Virus record (IMG/VR): IMGVR_UViG_3300032331_001184 | Coordinates: 1-23,847 of that record | Length of the DNA: 23,847 nt | Strand: one strand, 5' to 3' | Source of the DNA: a virus | Shown here: in pieces, positions 1-4,883 of the stretch | Layout: each line of letters opens with the position of its first letter | How positions within the stretch are numbered: position 1 is the stretch's first letter | The notes under the pieces: model-generated | What the model was told of the DNA's origin: nothing | The model's database searches: none | What the model saw: the letters and a program-made list of their open reading frames with translations, nothing else | Program-made: the position numbers and the translations under genes

Positions 1-110
1 ACTATGAAATGATGAGAGAACGCATCGAAGAGTATAAGAAGGCCCCGCCTGGTGTGTGGTATGATGGAGAACAAATCTGGGATGGTGTATACCGCACTAA
101 CAGCAAGTAA
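1..110 (+). CDS. 3' end of an unidentified protein (partial)
   Basis: An open frame enters from the left edge (first full codon at base 3) and stops with TAA at 108-110, giving about 35 residues rich in Glu, Lys and Tyr and ending in VYRTNSK. The fragment is charged and soluble-looking, with no motif I recognise. It ends 10 bases from the stop codon of the convergent minus-strand gene, and I see no convincing terminator in the gap. That it is coding is supported only by the continuous frame and the tight fit against its neighbour. Confidence 0.55.
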   Translation, partial: YEMMRERIEEYKKAPPGVWYDGEQIWDGVYRTNSK

Positions 111-120
111 GGTTCTTTAC

Positions 121-555
121 TTATTTGCCTTTCTTTGCTGGCTCTTGCTTGGTATTTTGCTCTGGGTTCGATATGGGCCCATTATTTACTTCGACAGTAT
201 TACCATGATGCTTGGCTGCTAGTTCTTCTGCGGCTCTGACCTGCTTATCAGCCGCTTCCAATTCGCGTTGTTGAGCCTTTGCAGCCGTCTCAACGTCATG
301 TAGGTGTCTTTCTGATTCGATTTCTTTACCACGCAACTGTAGTACAATATTGATTTTCTGGTTCAAACGGATAAGATCGTTGTCGAGCATACGAATACGG
401 TCGATAAGAGCAATCAACACCGTAGAGGCCTCGCTGGTCACAGGTTTGATTTCTTTGGTTGCCCATGTCCATACATAGTAGATCATATATCCCATGCCGC
501 CTGCGGCTACAATAGGAAATCCATATTTGTTGATTAGTTCAGCAATGCCACCCAT
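121..555 (-). CDS. Small membrane-anchored coiled-coil protein, paralogue of its upstream neighbour
   Basis: 144 residues. One N-terminal membrane segment (about residues 11-32, beginning GFPIVAAGG) is followed by a long charged, heptad-like helix (about 45-115) and a hydrophilic Pro/Lys tail. The start overlaps the stop of the upstream minus-strand gene by one base (TAATG), so the two are translationally coupled. The N-terminal half aligns with that neighbour: GFPI-x-AA, GY, then a run with D/N-R near a D-x-IR. This indicates a tandem duplication. The layout suits an inner-membrane protein with a cytoplasmic or periplasmic coiled coil, but topology cannot be told from sequence. A holin-like or structural role is possible. 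I do not recognise the family with certainty. Confidence 0.8.
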   Translation of the reverse strand: MGGIAELINKYGFPIVAAGGMGYMIYYVWTWATKEIKPVTSEASTVLIALIDRIRMLDNDLIRLNQKINIVLQLRGKEIESERHLHDVETAAKAQQRELEAADKQVRAAEELAAKHHGNTVEVNNGPISNPEQNTKQEPAKKGK

Positions 556-836
556 TAGTCTCTCCTTGCATCATTCTTGCCGTCAGCGCGGGCGATACGG
601 TCAACGTCAGGTTTAACACCAAGAGCATTAGAGACCAGAGTGTCAATACGGATAACGTCATGGTTCATAGTTTTGACACGATTATCTAATGCGGTAATAA
701 TACCTGATAGGCTCTTGACAGAACTCATAACACCTGCTAGGATAAACTTCATTGTGAGGAATACGAAGTAACCGCCAGCGCAAGCTGCTGCGATAGGAAA
801 TCCTACTTCTGCGACTAACTTAAACCATTCATCCAT
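555..836 (-). CDS. Small membrane protein, first of a duplicated pair
   Basis: 93 residues with one hydrophobic segment (about 12-36, GFPIAAACAGGYFVFLT) followed by an amphipathic stretch, LDNRVKTMNHDVIRID, and a charged tail. A ribosome binding site, AAAAGGTG, lies four bases before the ATG. It overlaps the next minus-strand gene by one base. Similar short proteins occur in T4-like phages without known function. The shared core with the downstream 144-residue protein shows the two are paralogues. Only these two genes run leftward in the window, diverging from the tRNA promoter. Confidence 0.82.
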   Translation of the reverse strand: MDEWFKLVAEVGFPIAAACAGGYFVFLTMKFILAGVMSSVKSLSGIITALDNRVKTMNHDVIRIDTLVSNALGVKPDVDRIARADGKNDARRD

Positions 837-851
837 TATTCACCTTTTTGG

Positions 852-880
852 TTGACATGTGCGTTTGTTTACTATATACT
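852..880 (+). promoter_or_regulatory. Near-consensus sigma70 promoter for the tRNA cluster
   Basis: TTGACA at 852-857, a 17-base spacer and TATACT at 875-880, within TATACTATTT. The predicted start lies about 12 bases before the first tRNA at 900. This is an almost perfect host-type promoter in an intergenic, divergent region, consistent with early transcription by host RNA polymerase. Confidence 0.85.
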
Positions 881-899
881 ATTTAGACAATAAAGAAAC

Positions 900-973
900 G
901 CTTCCTTAGCTCAAAGGTAGAGCAATCGCTTGATAAGCGATAGACGTTGGATCGATACCATCAGGAAGCACCA
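900..973 (+). tRNA. tRNA-Ile (GAT)
   Basis: Seven-pair acceptor stem (900-906 with 963-969), discriminator A970 and encoded CCA at 971-973. The anticodon loop TTGATAA sits between an ATCGC/GCGAT stem, giving anticodon GAT. The T-loop reads ATCGATA, so the usual T54 is A, and the T-stem has one T-T mismatch. First tRNA after the promoter. Confidence 0.93.
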
Positions 974-974
974 T

Positions 975-1050
975 TCAGGGTTAGTTCAATTGGTAGAACT
1001 ACGGACTTTGAATCCGTGTGTTGGTGGTTCGAGCCCATCACCCTGAACCA
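975..1050 (+). tRNA. tRNA-Gln (TTG)
   Basis: Acceptor 975-981 pairs with 1040-1046; A73 and CCA at 1048-1050. Anticodon loop 1006-1012 (CTTTGAA) gives TTG at 1008-1010. D-loop GG and a normal TTCGAGC T-loop are present. One base separates it from the preceding CCA. A second Gln tRNA (CTG) is at 5871. Confidence 0.95.
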
Positions 1051-1075
1051 GTTTTAACATGATGAAAGGTGAGAG

Positions 1076-1285
1076 ATGACAAAAGAAGATAAATATAAGG
1101 TGACATATTCGTTCTCTGTAGAGTATGAGAATGTTAATCTACCTGATGAGCCTAAGCATAGTCTTACTGTACTCACGTTTGACGGTACAGATGCTCATCT
1201 TGACCTGGTGTTAAATCAGTTTGCAACCTTTATGAGGGCCGCAGGCTATCATTGGGTTGACGGTCTTGAGGTTGCAAAGAGTTAA
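1076..1285 (+). CDS. Small hypothetical phage protein
   Basis: 69 residues, acidic, with no signal peptide or membrane segment. The first half alternates polar and hydrophobic residues as in a beta sheet, and the C-terminus (FATFMRAAGYHWVDGLEV) looks like a helix followed by a short strand. A ribosome binding site, GAAAGGTGAGAG, directly precedes the ATG. It lies between tRNA-Gln and tRNA-Cys, so it is probably co-transcribed with them. No family recognised. Confidence 0.7.
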   Translation: MTKEDKYKVTYSFSVEYENVNLPDEPKHSLTVLTFDGTDAHLDLVLNQFATFMRAAGYHWVDGLEVAKS

Positions 1286-1290
1286 TATCG

Positions 1291-1298
1291 GATAAATA
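1291..1298 (+). promoter_or_regulatory. Late-promoter-like NATAAATA box
   Basis: GATAAATA, followed by CTATAAT, eight bases before tRNA-Cys. T4-like late promoters use TATAAATA or NATAAATA near position -10, which would place the start almost exactly at the tRNA 5' end. It could give late expression of tRNA-Cys and the RlpA-like gene. The TATAAT immediately behind it lacks a matched -35. Confidence 0.4.
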
Positions 1299-1305
1299 CT
1301 ATAAT

Positions 1306-1382
1306 GTGACAGTGTTGCCGAACGGTTAGGCTGAGGTCTGCAAAACCTTTTTATGTGGGTTCGAGTCCCATCTGTCACTCCA
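1306..1382 (+). tRNA. tRNA-Cys (GCA)
   Basis: Acceptor 1306-1312 pairs fully with 1372-1378; discriminator T1379, CCA 1380-1382. The anticodon loop CTGCAAA (1338-1344) gives GCA at 1340-1342. D-loop GG and T-loop TTCGAGT are regular. Confidence 0.95.
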
Positions 1383-1397
1383 AAGAAAGGAGAAAAC

Positions 1398-1751
1398 ATG
1401 CTAAGAGTAATCACAGCATGTCTATCCGCTTTTTTGCTTACAGGTTGTGCCTTCTTCACGCATCCTATTAAAAGCGGTAAACAGCAAACCATGGTCGCCA
1501 GTTGGTATGAGCATGGAACTAGAACTGCGAATGGTGAAAGATTTAATCCTGACGGATTAACAGTTGCACATAAGAAATTACCATTCAATACAAAGATAGC
1601 CTTGACAAGAGGCGACAAAACAGTTATAGTAAGAGTAACTGATAGAGGCCCTTTCATTCGCGGAAGAGACCTTGACCTTTCGAGAGGTGTTGCAAAAGCT
1701 CTGGGTTGCATCCAGATAGGTGTTTGCACAGTTCACGCAGAGATCCTATAG
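1398..1751 (+). CDS. rlpA: RlpA-like double-psi beta-barrel lipoprotein (putative peptidoglycan lytic enzyme)
   Basis: 117 residues. A lipoprotein signal peptide ends in the lipobox LTGC (Cys17), followed directly by an RlpA-type double-psi beta-barrel: ASWYEHG, TANGE (Glu47), VAHKKLPF (His58), VTDRGPF (Asp82) and RDLDLS. Glu, His and Asp match the active-site trio described for Pseudomonas RlpA, a lytic transglycosylase of stem-less glycan strands. The SPOR domain of cellular RlpA is absent. I chose the start at 1398, behind AAAGGAG, instead of an in-frame ATG at 1353 inside tRNA-Cys. The stop TAG is bases 8-10 of tRNA-Asp, a 10-base overlap. The likely role is remodelling the host wall from the outer-membrane lipoprotein location. 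Confidence 0.9.
   Translation: MLRVITACLSAFLLTGCAFFTHPIKSGKQQTMVASWYEHGTRTANGERFNPDGLTVAHKKLPFNTKIALTRGDKTVIVRVTDRGPFIRGRDLDLSRGVAKALGCIQIGVCTVHAEIL
1602..1630 (+). promoter_or_regulatory. Possible internal sigma70 promoter in rlpA
   Basis: TTGACA at 1602-1607, a 17-base spacer and TATAGT at 1625-1630, about 110 bases upstream of tRNA-Asp. It lies inside coding sequence (Leu-Thr codons), so chance is possible. It matches the pattern of other promoters here, and could give independent tRNA-Asp transcription. Confidence 0.35.
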
Positions 1752-1815
1752 TTTAATGGTAGAACGCAGGTCTGTCTAACCTGTCGCGGGAGTTCGATTC
1801 TCCCTAGGATCGCCA
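1742..1815 (+). tRNA. tRNA-Asp (GTC), overlapping the rlpA stop
   Basis: Acceptor 1742-1748 pairs with 1805-1811; discriminator G1812 and CCA 1813-1815. Stem CAGGT/ACCTG encloses loop CTGTCTA, giving GTC at 1774-1776. Its T8-A9-G10 (1749-1751) is also the rlpA stop codon. Cutting the tRNA 5' end out of a shared transcript would leave rlpA mRNA without a stop. Confidence 0.95.
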
Positions 1816-1840
1816 CTATATAATATGTAAAGGTGAAAAC

Positions 1841-2299
1841 ATGAACGATGAAGAAAACAAAGAAGGTCTCTGGGAAGGCTTGAAAAAGCTCGGTGAAGCA
1901 TTACATGCTCGCGATGAAGACCTTGACAAACTAGCCGAAACCTGCGATTATGATATGAAGATCGCAGTTACTAGATGGGTAATGAAGCATATTGTTGCCC
2001 ATGCAGAAGAAGGCGGTTCTTATCGTTATCTGATCTATGATCGTCTTGATTTTGGACCAGATGCCTATGCTCCACTCTGTGGTGACGGAATGACTATCTC
2101 AAATATGTTTGACTTAAATCAAGCGGATGAGGTAGCAAAGGTTGCCAAGGAGCATGGTTATGATAAGATAAAGCCTGTCATTAATCTGTGTGATGAACCA
2201 GGATGTTATGATACAGTAAGTTGTGGTTTTCCTACTGATGATGGTGAGTATCGCCGCACCTGTTCTACCCACAGCAATTTTAAGCTAAACAAGGAGTAA
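1841..2299 (+). CDS. Hypothetical protein with a C-terminal zinc-binding-like Cys/His cluster
   Basis: 152 residues. The N-terminal third is a charged helical region (residues 5-55). A middle region about 60-112 contains YRYLIYDRL and DGMTISNMF. The C-terminus has Cys117, Cys122 (in DEPGC), Cys128 (in SCG), Cys141 and His144 (TCSTH), spaced like a small treble-clef or zinc-ribbon site. Similar C-terminal Cys clusters occur in uncharacterised phage proteins. Ribosome binding site AAAGGTG lies seven bases before the ATG. Function unknown; it sits between tRNA-Asp and an exported beta-barrel gene. Confidence 0.8.
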   Translation: MNDEENKEGLWEGLKKLGEALHARDEDLDKLAETCDYDMKIAVTRWVMKHIVAHAEEGGSYRYLIYDRLDFGPDAYAPLCGDGMTISNMFDLNQADEVAKVAKEHGYDKIKPVINLCDEPGCYDTVSCGFPTDDGEYRRTCSTHSNFKLNKE

Positions 2300-2303
2300 G
2301 TAT

Positions 2304-2840
2304 ATGTTTAAGTCTATCAAGTTGGCCACAGTTTCGTTGCTGGTCCTTTCGTCAGTAGCGGTCGCTGGGGATCTTCCTAGTAAGACTCAGCCTGCTATCC
2401 CATCTGTAAAGTCTATTACAGGTGATACTACATACTACGTTGGTGGTTTCATTGGCGCAGATGCAAAGAAGGTTGAACCATGGTACGGTTCTCTTCGTGG
2501 TGGTGTCAATGCTGGTTATAATCTAACCACATTTGCTGCTGTTGAAGCTGCATATGAATATCAGTATAGCCCTACAAAGGCTTTGCGTGGTAATGCCTTA
2601 TTCGCCAACGCTGTTGGTCAGATGAAGGTGCCTTTCATTCCCGTTGTGCCTTATGCACTAGCTGGTGTTGGTTATCGTATGAGTGATGCCAAAGATCAGG
2701 CCGTCTGGAATGTCGGTGGTGGTTTGAAGTATGAAGTCACTTCGAATATTGACCTTGACCTTCGTTATCGTTATGCGTCAGACTTTGATCGTAAGACACA
2801 TAACAATGCTGTAACTCTTGGTGCAGCATATAAGTTCTAA
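2304..2840 (+). CDS. Outer-membrane beta-barrel-like protein
   Basis: 178 residues with a Sec signal peptide (cleavage expected after AVA, residue 21). The mature part alternates polar and hydrophobic residues (YYVGGFIGAD, LRGGVNAGYNL, YALAGVGYRM, NVGGGLKYEV, LDLRYRYAS, AVTLGAAYKF) and ends in a C-terminal Phe, the BamA-recognition signature of outer-membrane proteins. This resembles the OmpA/opacity (OMP_b-brl) eight-strand barrels. Ribosome binding site AAGGAG lies seven bases before the ATG. In a phage this is accessory cargo: it may alter the infected cell surface, for instance by masking receptors. The surface role is inferred. Confidence 0.85.
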   Translation: MFKSIKLATVSLLVLSSVAVAGDLPSKTQPAIPSVKSITGDTTYYVGGFIGADAKKVEPWYGSLRGGVNAGYNLTTFAAVEAAYEYQYSPTKALRGNALFANAVGQMKVPFIPVVPYALAGVGYRMSDAKDQAVWNVGGGLKYEVTSNIDLDLRYRYASDFDRKTHNNAVTLGAAYKF

Positions 2841-2841
2841 G

Positions 2842-2868
2842 CTATAATAAGAATTATTCTTGTTATAG
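2842..2868 (+). other. Perfect AT-rich hairpin between the barrel gene and tRNA-Asn
   Basis: Twelve consecutive pairs (one G-T) close a TTA triloop two bases after the barrel stop and five bases before tRNA-Asn. The stem is AT-rich and followed only by TTTGA, so it is not a classical terminator. It may be an RNase III-type processing site, an mRNA 3' stabiliser or a weak terminator. Confidence 0.55.
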
Positions 2869-2873
2869 TTTGA

Positions 2874-2949
2874 TTCTCGGTAGCTCAGTTGGTAGAGCAT
2901 CTGACTGTTAATCAGAGGGTCCCTGGTTCGAGCCCAGGCCGAGGAGCCA
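2874..2949 (+). tRNA. tRNA-Asn (GTT)
   Basis: Acceptor 2874-2880 pairs with 2939-2945 (one T-G pair); discriminator G2946, CCA 2947-2949. Stem TCTGA/TCAGA with loop CTGTTAA gives GTT at 2907-2909. D-loop GG and T-loop TTCGAGC are canonical. Confidence 0.95.
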
Positions 2950-2977
2950 ATATGGATGGTCACATAATAGACCCGCA

Positions 2978-3007
2978 GGGGGCCAAGGTTAGCCCCCACC
3001 ATTTTTT
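2978..3007 (+). terminator. Rho-independent terminator after tRNA-Asn
   Basis: A six-pair GC stem, GGGGGC (2978-2983) with GCCCCC (2992-2997), has an 8-base loop; after three bases and an A comes a run of six T. It would end the first stretch of the tRNA operon ahead of the oxygenase gene at 3019. Confidence 0.7.
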
Positions 3008-3018
3008 AGAGGTTTGAT

Positions 3019-3633
3019 ATGGACGTATGTGATCTTTTTCCTTCTGGTTTTTCAGTACATAACTTGAGTGTTGACGAAAATAGCCTCAACAAAATAATGA
3101 AACTATCGAAAGACTCAGATAACTTTGATCGCAATAATAACGGAAATTTCTTACACAAAGAAACCTACATATTCGATACGATTCTAAAAGATTCGAAGTT
3201 GGTGAAAGATATATATGAGTGTATCGATGAGCATGTCACGAAGATTTCGGGTGAAAAACCTAATCTTCGAATCACGCAGAGTTGGTTGAATATCAATCCA
3301 CCAGGTACTAGCCATCATAGGCATAGTCATGGTAACAGTATATTGAGTGGTGTTCTCTACATACAAACGAACGAGTCGAGTGGTAATTTCGTAGTACATA
3401 CACCAAACAAAAGAGCATTTGGTGGTTTCGTAGAAGAGTTCAATAGATATAACTATGAGTTTATCTACTTCACACCTAAGAAATTTGATTTGTTCCTGTT
3501 TCAGAGTTCTCTAGACCACTCAGTAAACGTAAACGAATCACAAGAAGACCGTCTGTCAATATCATTCAATACGTTTTATCGCAGTGATTTCACGATGAAT
3601 GGTGGCCTGACAGAAATAAGATTGCCCGTATAG
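3019..3633 (+). CDS. Putative 2-oxoglutarate/Fe(II)-dependent oxygenase (TIGR02466-like)
   Basis: 204 residues. The double-stranded beta-helix signature is visible: W89, NPPGTSHHRHSHGN (metal-ligand candidates His102 and His104), LSGVLYIQ, a distal His167 in LDHSVN and Arg178 in EDRLSISFN, which would bind the 2OG carboxylate. Length fits the TIGR02466 group, common in T4-like phages. These enzymes hydroxylate or demethylate macromolecules, but the substrate is unknown. The ribosome binding site is weak (TAGAGG). The last 10 bases, including stop TAG, overlap tRNA-Thr, exactly as in the rlpA/tRNA-Asp pair. Confidence 0.82.
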   Translation: MDVCDLFPSGFSVHNLSVDENSLNKIMKLSKDSDNFDRNNNGNFLHKETYIFDTILKDSKLVKDIYECIDEHVTKISGEKPNLRITQSWLNINPPGTSHHRHSHGNSILSGVLYIQTNESSGNFVVHTPNKRAFGGFVEEFNRYNYEFIYFTPKKFDLFLFQSSLDHSVNVNESQEDRLSISFNTFYRSDFTMNGGLTEIRLPV

Positions 3634-3699
3634 CTCATCAGGTAGAGCAACTGATTTGTAATCAGTAGGCGGTGGGTTCGAGTCCTGCTGCGGGCACCA
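3624..3699 (+). tRNA. tRNA-Thr (TGT), overlapping the oxygenase stop
   Basis: Acceptor 3624-3630 pairs with 3689-3695; A73 and CCA 3697-3699. Stem ACTGA/TCAGT and loop TTTGTAA give TGT at 3657-3659. T8-A9-G10 (3631-3633) doubles as the stop codon of the upstream gene. Confidence 0.94.
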
Positions 3700-3704
3700 T
3701 ATAC

Positions 3705-3790
3705 GGAGCGTGGGCAGGATGGTAATGCAGCGGTTTGCTAAACCGTAGAACCGCAAGGTTCAATTGGTTCGATTCCAATACGCTCCGCCA
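3705..3790 (+). tRNA. tRNA-Ser (GCT)
   Basis: Class II tRNA. Acceptor 3705-3711 pairs with 3780-3786; G73 and CCA 3788-3790. Anticodon loop TTGCTAA gives GCT at 3737-3739. A long variable arm (GAACC-GCAA-GGTTC) supports Ser. Five bases separate it from tRNA-Thr. Confidence 0.94.
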
Positions 3791-3804
3791 AAGGATAAGT
3801 AGAA

Positions 3805-4257
3805 ATGAAAAAAGTAGCAGTCGCATTGTTAGTGAGTCTACTAACTATCGTTTCAGCCAGTGCTGATGAAGTGTCAATCATTGGTCATGGTTTCTCTAAG
3901 CATCTTGATAACCATAACTTCAGAGAAAGAAATTATGGTATTGGTCTTAGATATGAGCATGACGACTACGGTGTACAGATAGGTGCGTACCAGAATAGCA
4001 TATATAAGGATAGCGTATACATTGGTATTGATTGGAACTTAATTCAATATCAGACGAGTACATGTTTGAAGTATGATGCTGGTGTCTATTATGGTGCTGT
4101 TACAGGGTATACATATGCTGTGACACCTGTTGTAGGTATACAAGCGGCTGTTAAATGTGAGAATGTGTTTGTCAGAGTTCGAGCAATGCCAGAACCATTC
4201 TATAACTCTAAGGCTGTTGGCTCTATAGAGTTTGGGTTGGTGATAAAGAAGTTTTGA
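3805..4257 (+). CDS. Exported small beta-barrel-like protein
   Basis: 150 residues. A Sec signal peptide (positive MKK start, hydrophobic core, cleavage expected after SASA near residue 20) is followed by an all-beta pattern with aromatic girdles: NYGIGLRYEH, YGVQIGAYQNS, SVYIGIDWNL, AGVYYGAVTGY, VFVRVRAMP and a final FGLVIKKF ending in Phe. Length and alternation suit an eight-strand outer-membrane barrel; a PagP-like or acyl-hydrolase fold is possible, but I see no catalytic motif to assign. Two Cys (about 89 and 118) could form a disulfide. Stop TGA lies one base before tRNA-Trp. It is the second barrel-like cargo gene in the tRNA region and is not an obvious copy of the first. Confidence 0.78.
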   Translation: MKKVAVALLVSLLTIVSASADEVSIIGHGFSKHLDNHNFRERNYGIGLRYEHDDYGVQIGAYQNSIYKDSVYIGIDWNLIQYQTSTCLKYDAGVYYGAVTGYTYAVTPVVGIQAAVKCENVFVRVRAMPEPFYNSKAVGSIEFGLVIKKF

Positions 4258-4258
4258 T

Positions 4259-4332
4259 ATCGGTGAAGTGTTACGGTAGCACATCAGTCTCCAAAACTGA
4301 GGGCCTGGGTTCAACTCCTAGCACCGGTGCCA
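4259..4332 (+). tRNA. tRNA-Trp (CCA)
   Basis: Acceptor 4259-4265 pairs with 4322-4328 (one T-G); G73 and CCA 4330-4332. Stem TCAGT/ACTGA with loop CTCCAAA gives anticodon CCA at 4291-4293. D-loop GG and C56 are present. Confidence 0.94.
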
Positions 4333-4339
4333 TATCATC

Positions 4340-4384
4340 GCTGAACAGATACGTCTGTCAGCACCTCCAGCTCCAGGGCTGGAG
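4340..4384 (+). ncRNA. Twin-hairpin structured element between tRNA-Trp and tRNA-Ser
   Basis: Two adjacent stem-loops fill most of the 59-base gap. Hairpin 1 (4340-4362) has GCTG/CAGC and ACAGA/TCTGT stems separated by one bulged A, with loop TACG. Hairpin 2 (4365-4384) has seven GC-rich pairs (CTCCAGC/GCTGGAG) and a 6-base loop. There is no T-run, so they are not a standard terminator. They could be a processing or stability element, or a remnant of a lost tRNA. Not a known family to me. Confidence 0.45.
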
Positions 4385-4391
4385 ACTAATT

Positions 4392-4481
4392 GGAGTGCAT
4401 GTCTAGTCGGGGATACTAGCACCGCCTTGAAAGCGGTTGGAGCCGAAAGGCCAGGGGTTCGATTCCGCCATCACTCCGCCA
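4392..4481 (+). tRNA. tRNA-Ser (TGA)
   Basis: Class II tRNA. Acceptor 4392-4397 pairs with 4472-4477 (position 7 mismatched); G73 and CCA 4479-4481. Stem ACCGC/GCGGT with loop CTTGAAA gives TGA at 4428-4430. The long variable arm (TGGAGCC-GAAA-GGCCA) and large D-arm support Ser. Confidence 0.92.
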
Positions 4482-4496
4482 AACAGAGAGGGTGCT

Positions 4497-4706
4497 ATGA
4501 TTGTAAGTTCTTATAGTAAGGGTAATAGACGCGCAGAGATTCACAACGAAGGTAGAGGATTGTCTGTGTATCTATATGAGAATGATCTCTTCATTGAAAC
4601 GAGAGAACTGAAGAATTATAGCATCCATTATGCAGAAAGCCTAGCCGAGAATTTCGTAGAGGAGATCGGCAGCTTCTACAATATGAAGAAACTACTAGTA
4701 GAATAA
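4497..4706 (+). CDS. Small hypothetical protein
   Basis: 69 residues with beta-like segments (AEIHNEGRGLSVYLYEN, LFIETRELKNYSIHY) and a C-terminal helix (AESLAENFVEEIGSFY). No signal peptide or membrane segment. I chose the ATG at 4497 behind AGAGGGTG, since the longer in-frame start at 4437 lies inside tRNA-Ser. The stop lies four bases before tRNA-Gly. Family unknown. Confidence 0.68.
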   Translation: MIVSSYSKGNRRAEIHNEGRGLSVYLYENDLFIETRELKNYSIHYAESLAENFVEEIGSFYNMKKLLVE

Positions 4707-4710
4707 ATTT

Positions 4711-4784
4711 GCGGGGGTGATGTAATGATAGCCTGTCACCTTGCCAAGGTGAATGCAGGGGTTTGATTCCCCTTCCCCGCTCCA
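4711..4784 (+). tRNA. tRNA-Gly (GCC) with an A19-U56 elbow
   Basis: Acceptor 4711-4717 pairs with 4774-4780; T73 and CCA 4782-4784. Stem TCACC/GGTGA with loop TTGCCAA gives GCC at 4743-4745. The D-loop reads AATGATA (G18-A19) where GG is expected, and the T-loop reads TTTGATT, so C56 is U. The two changes together restore a Watson-Crick tertiary pair. Confidence 0.93.
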
Positions 4785-4790
4785 ATCTAT

Positions 4791-4861
4791 GCGGATTTAG
4801 TGTAACGATAGCACGGGTTGTTCCAACAACCGAGACTGGTTTAACTCCAGCCTCCGCTCCA
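4791..4861 (+). tRNA. Degraded or non-canonical tRNA-Gly-like gene (TCC/CCA loop)
   Basis: 71 bases ending in T73-CCA (4858-4861), aligned to a Gly tRNA (GCGGATT start, GTGT/GCAC D-stem). The acceptor has only five firm pairs (GCGGA/TCCGC). The anticodon arm pairs GGTTG/CAACC, leaving a six-base loop TTCCAA; aligning a seven-base loop for TCC gives two mismatches. The T-stem has four pairs. D-loop AACGATA (A19) and T-loop TTTAACT (U56) retain the elbow covariation. Likely a decaying tRNA-Gly (UCC), possibly still processed. Confidence 0.6.
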
Positions 4862-4883
4862 TCACCAAAGGAGTTCTAATGAC

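Noticed and set aside
1088-1095. GATAAATA shortly after the start codon of the 1076 gene
   Set aside because: Coded by Glu-Asp-Lys-Tyr and inside the gene with no following start; unlikely to be a late promoter.
1300-1305. TATAAT just before tRNA-Cys as a sigma70 promoter
   Set aside because: No -35 at 16-18 bases, and the start would fall inside the tRNA; the overlapping NATAAATA box is a better explanation.
1353-1397. Longer N-terminus for the RlpA-like protein
   Set aside because: Would start inside tRNA-Cys and bury the lipoprotein signal peptide; the ATG at 1398 has a good ribosome binding site.
1211-1729. 172-residue minus-strand frame
   Set aside because: Runs antisense across tRNA-Cys and the clear RlpA-like gene, with no ribosome binding site; a shadow frame.
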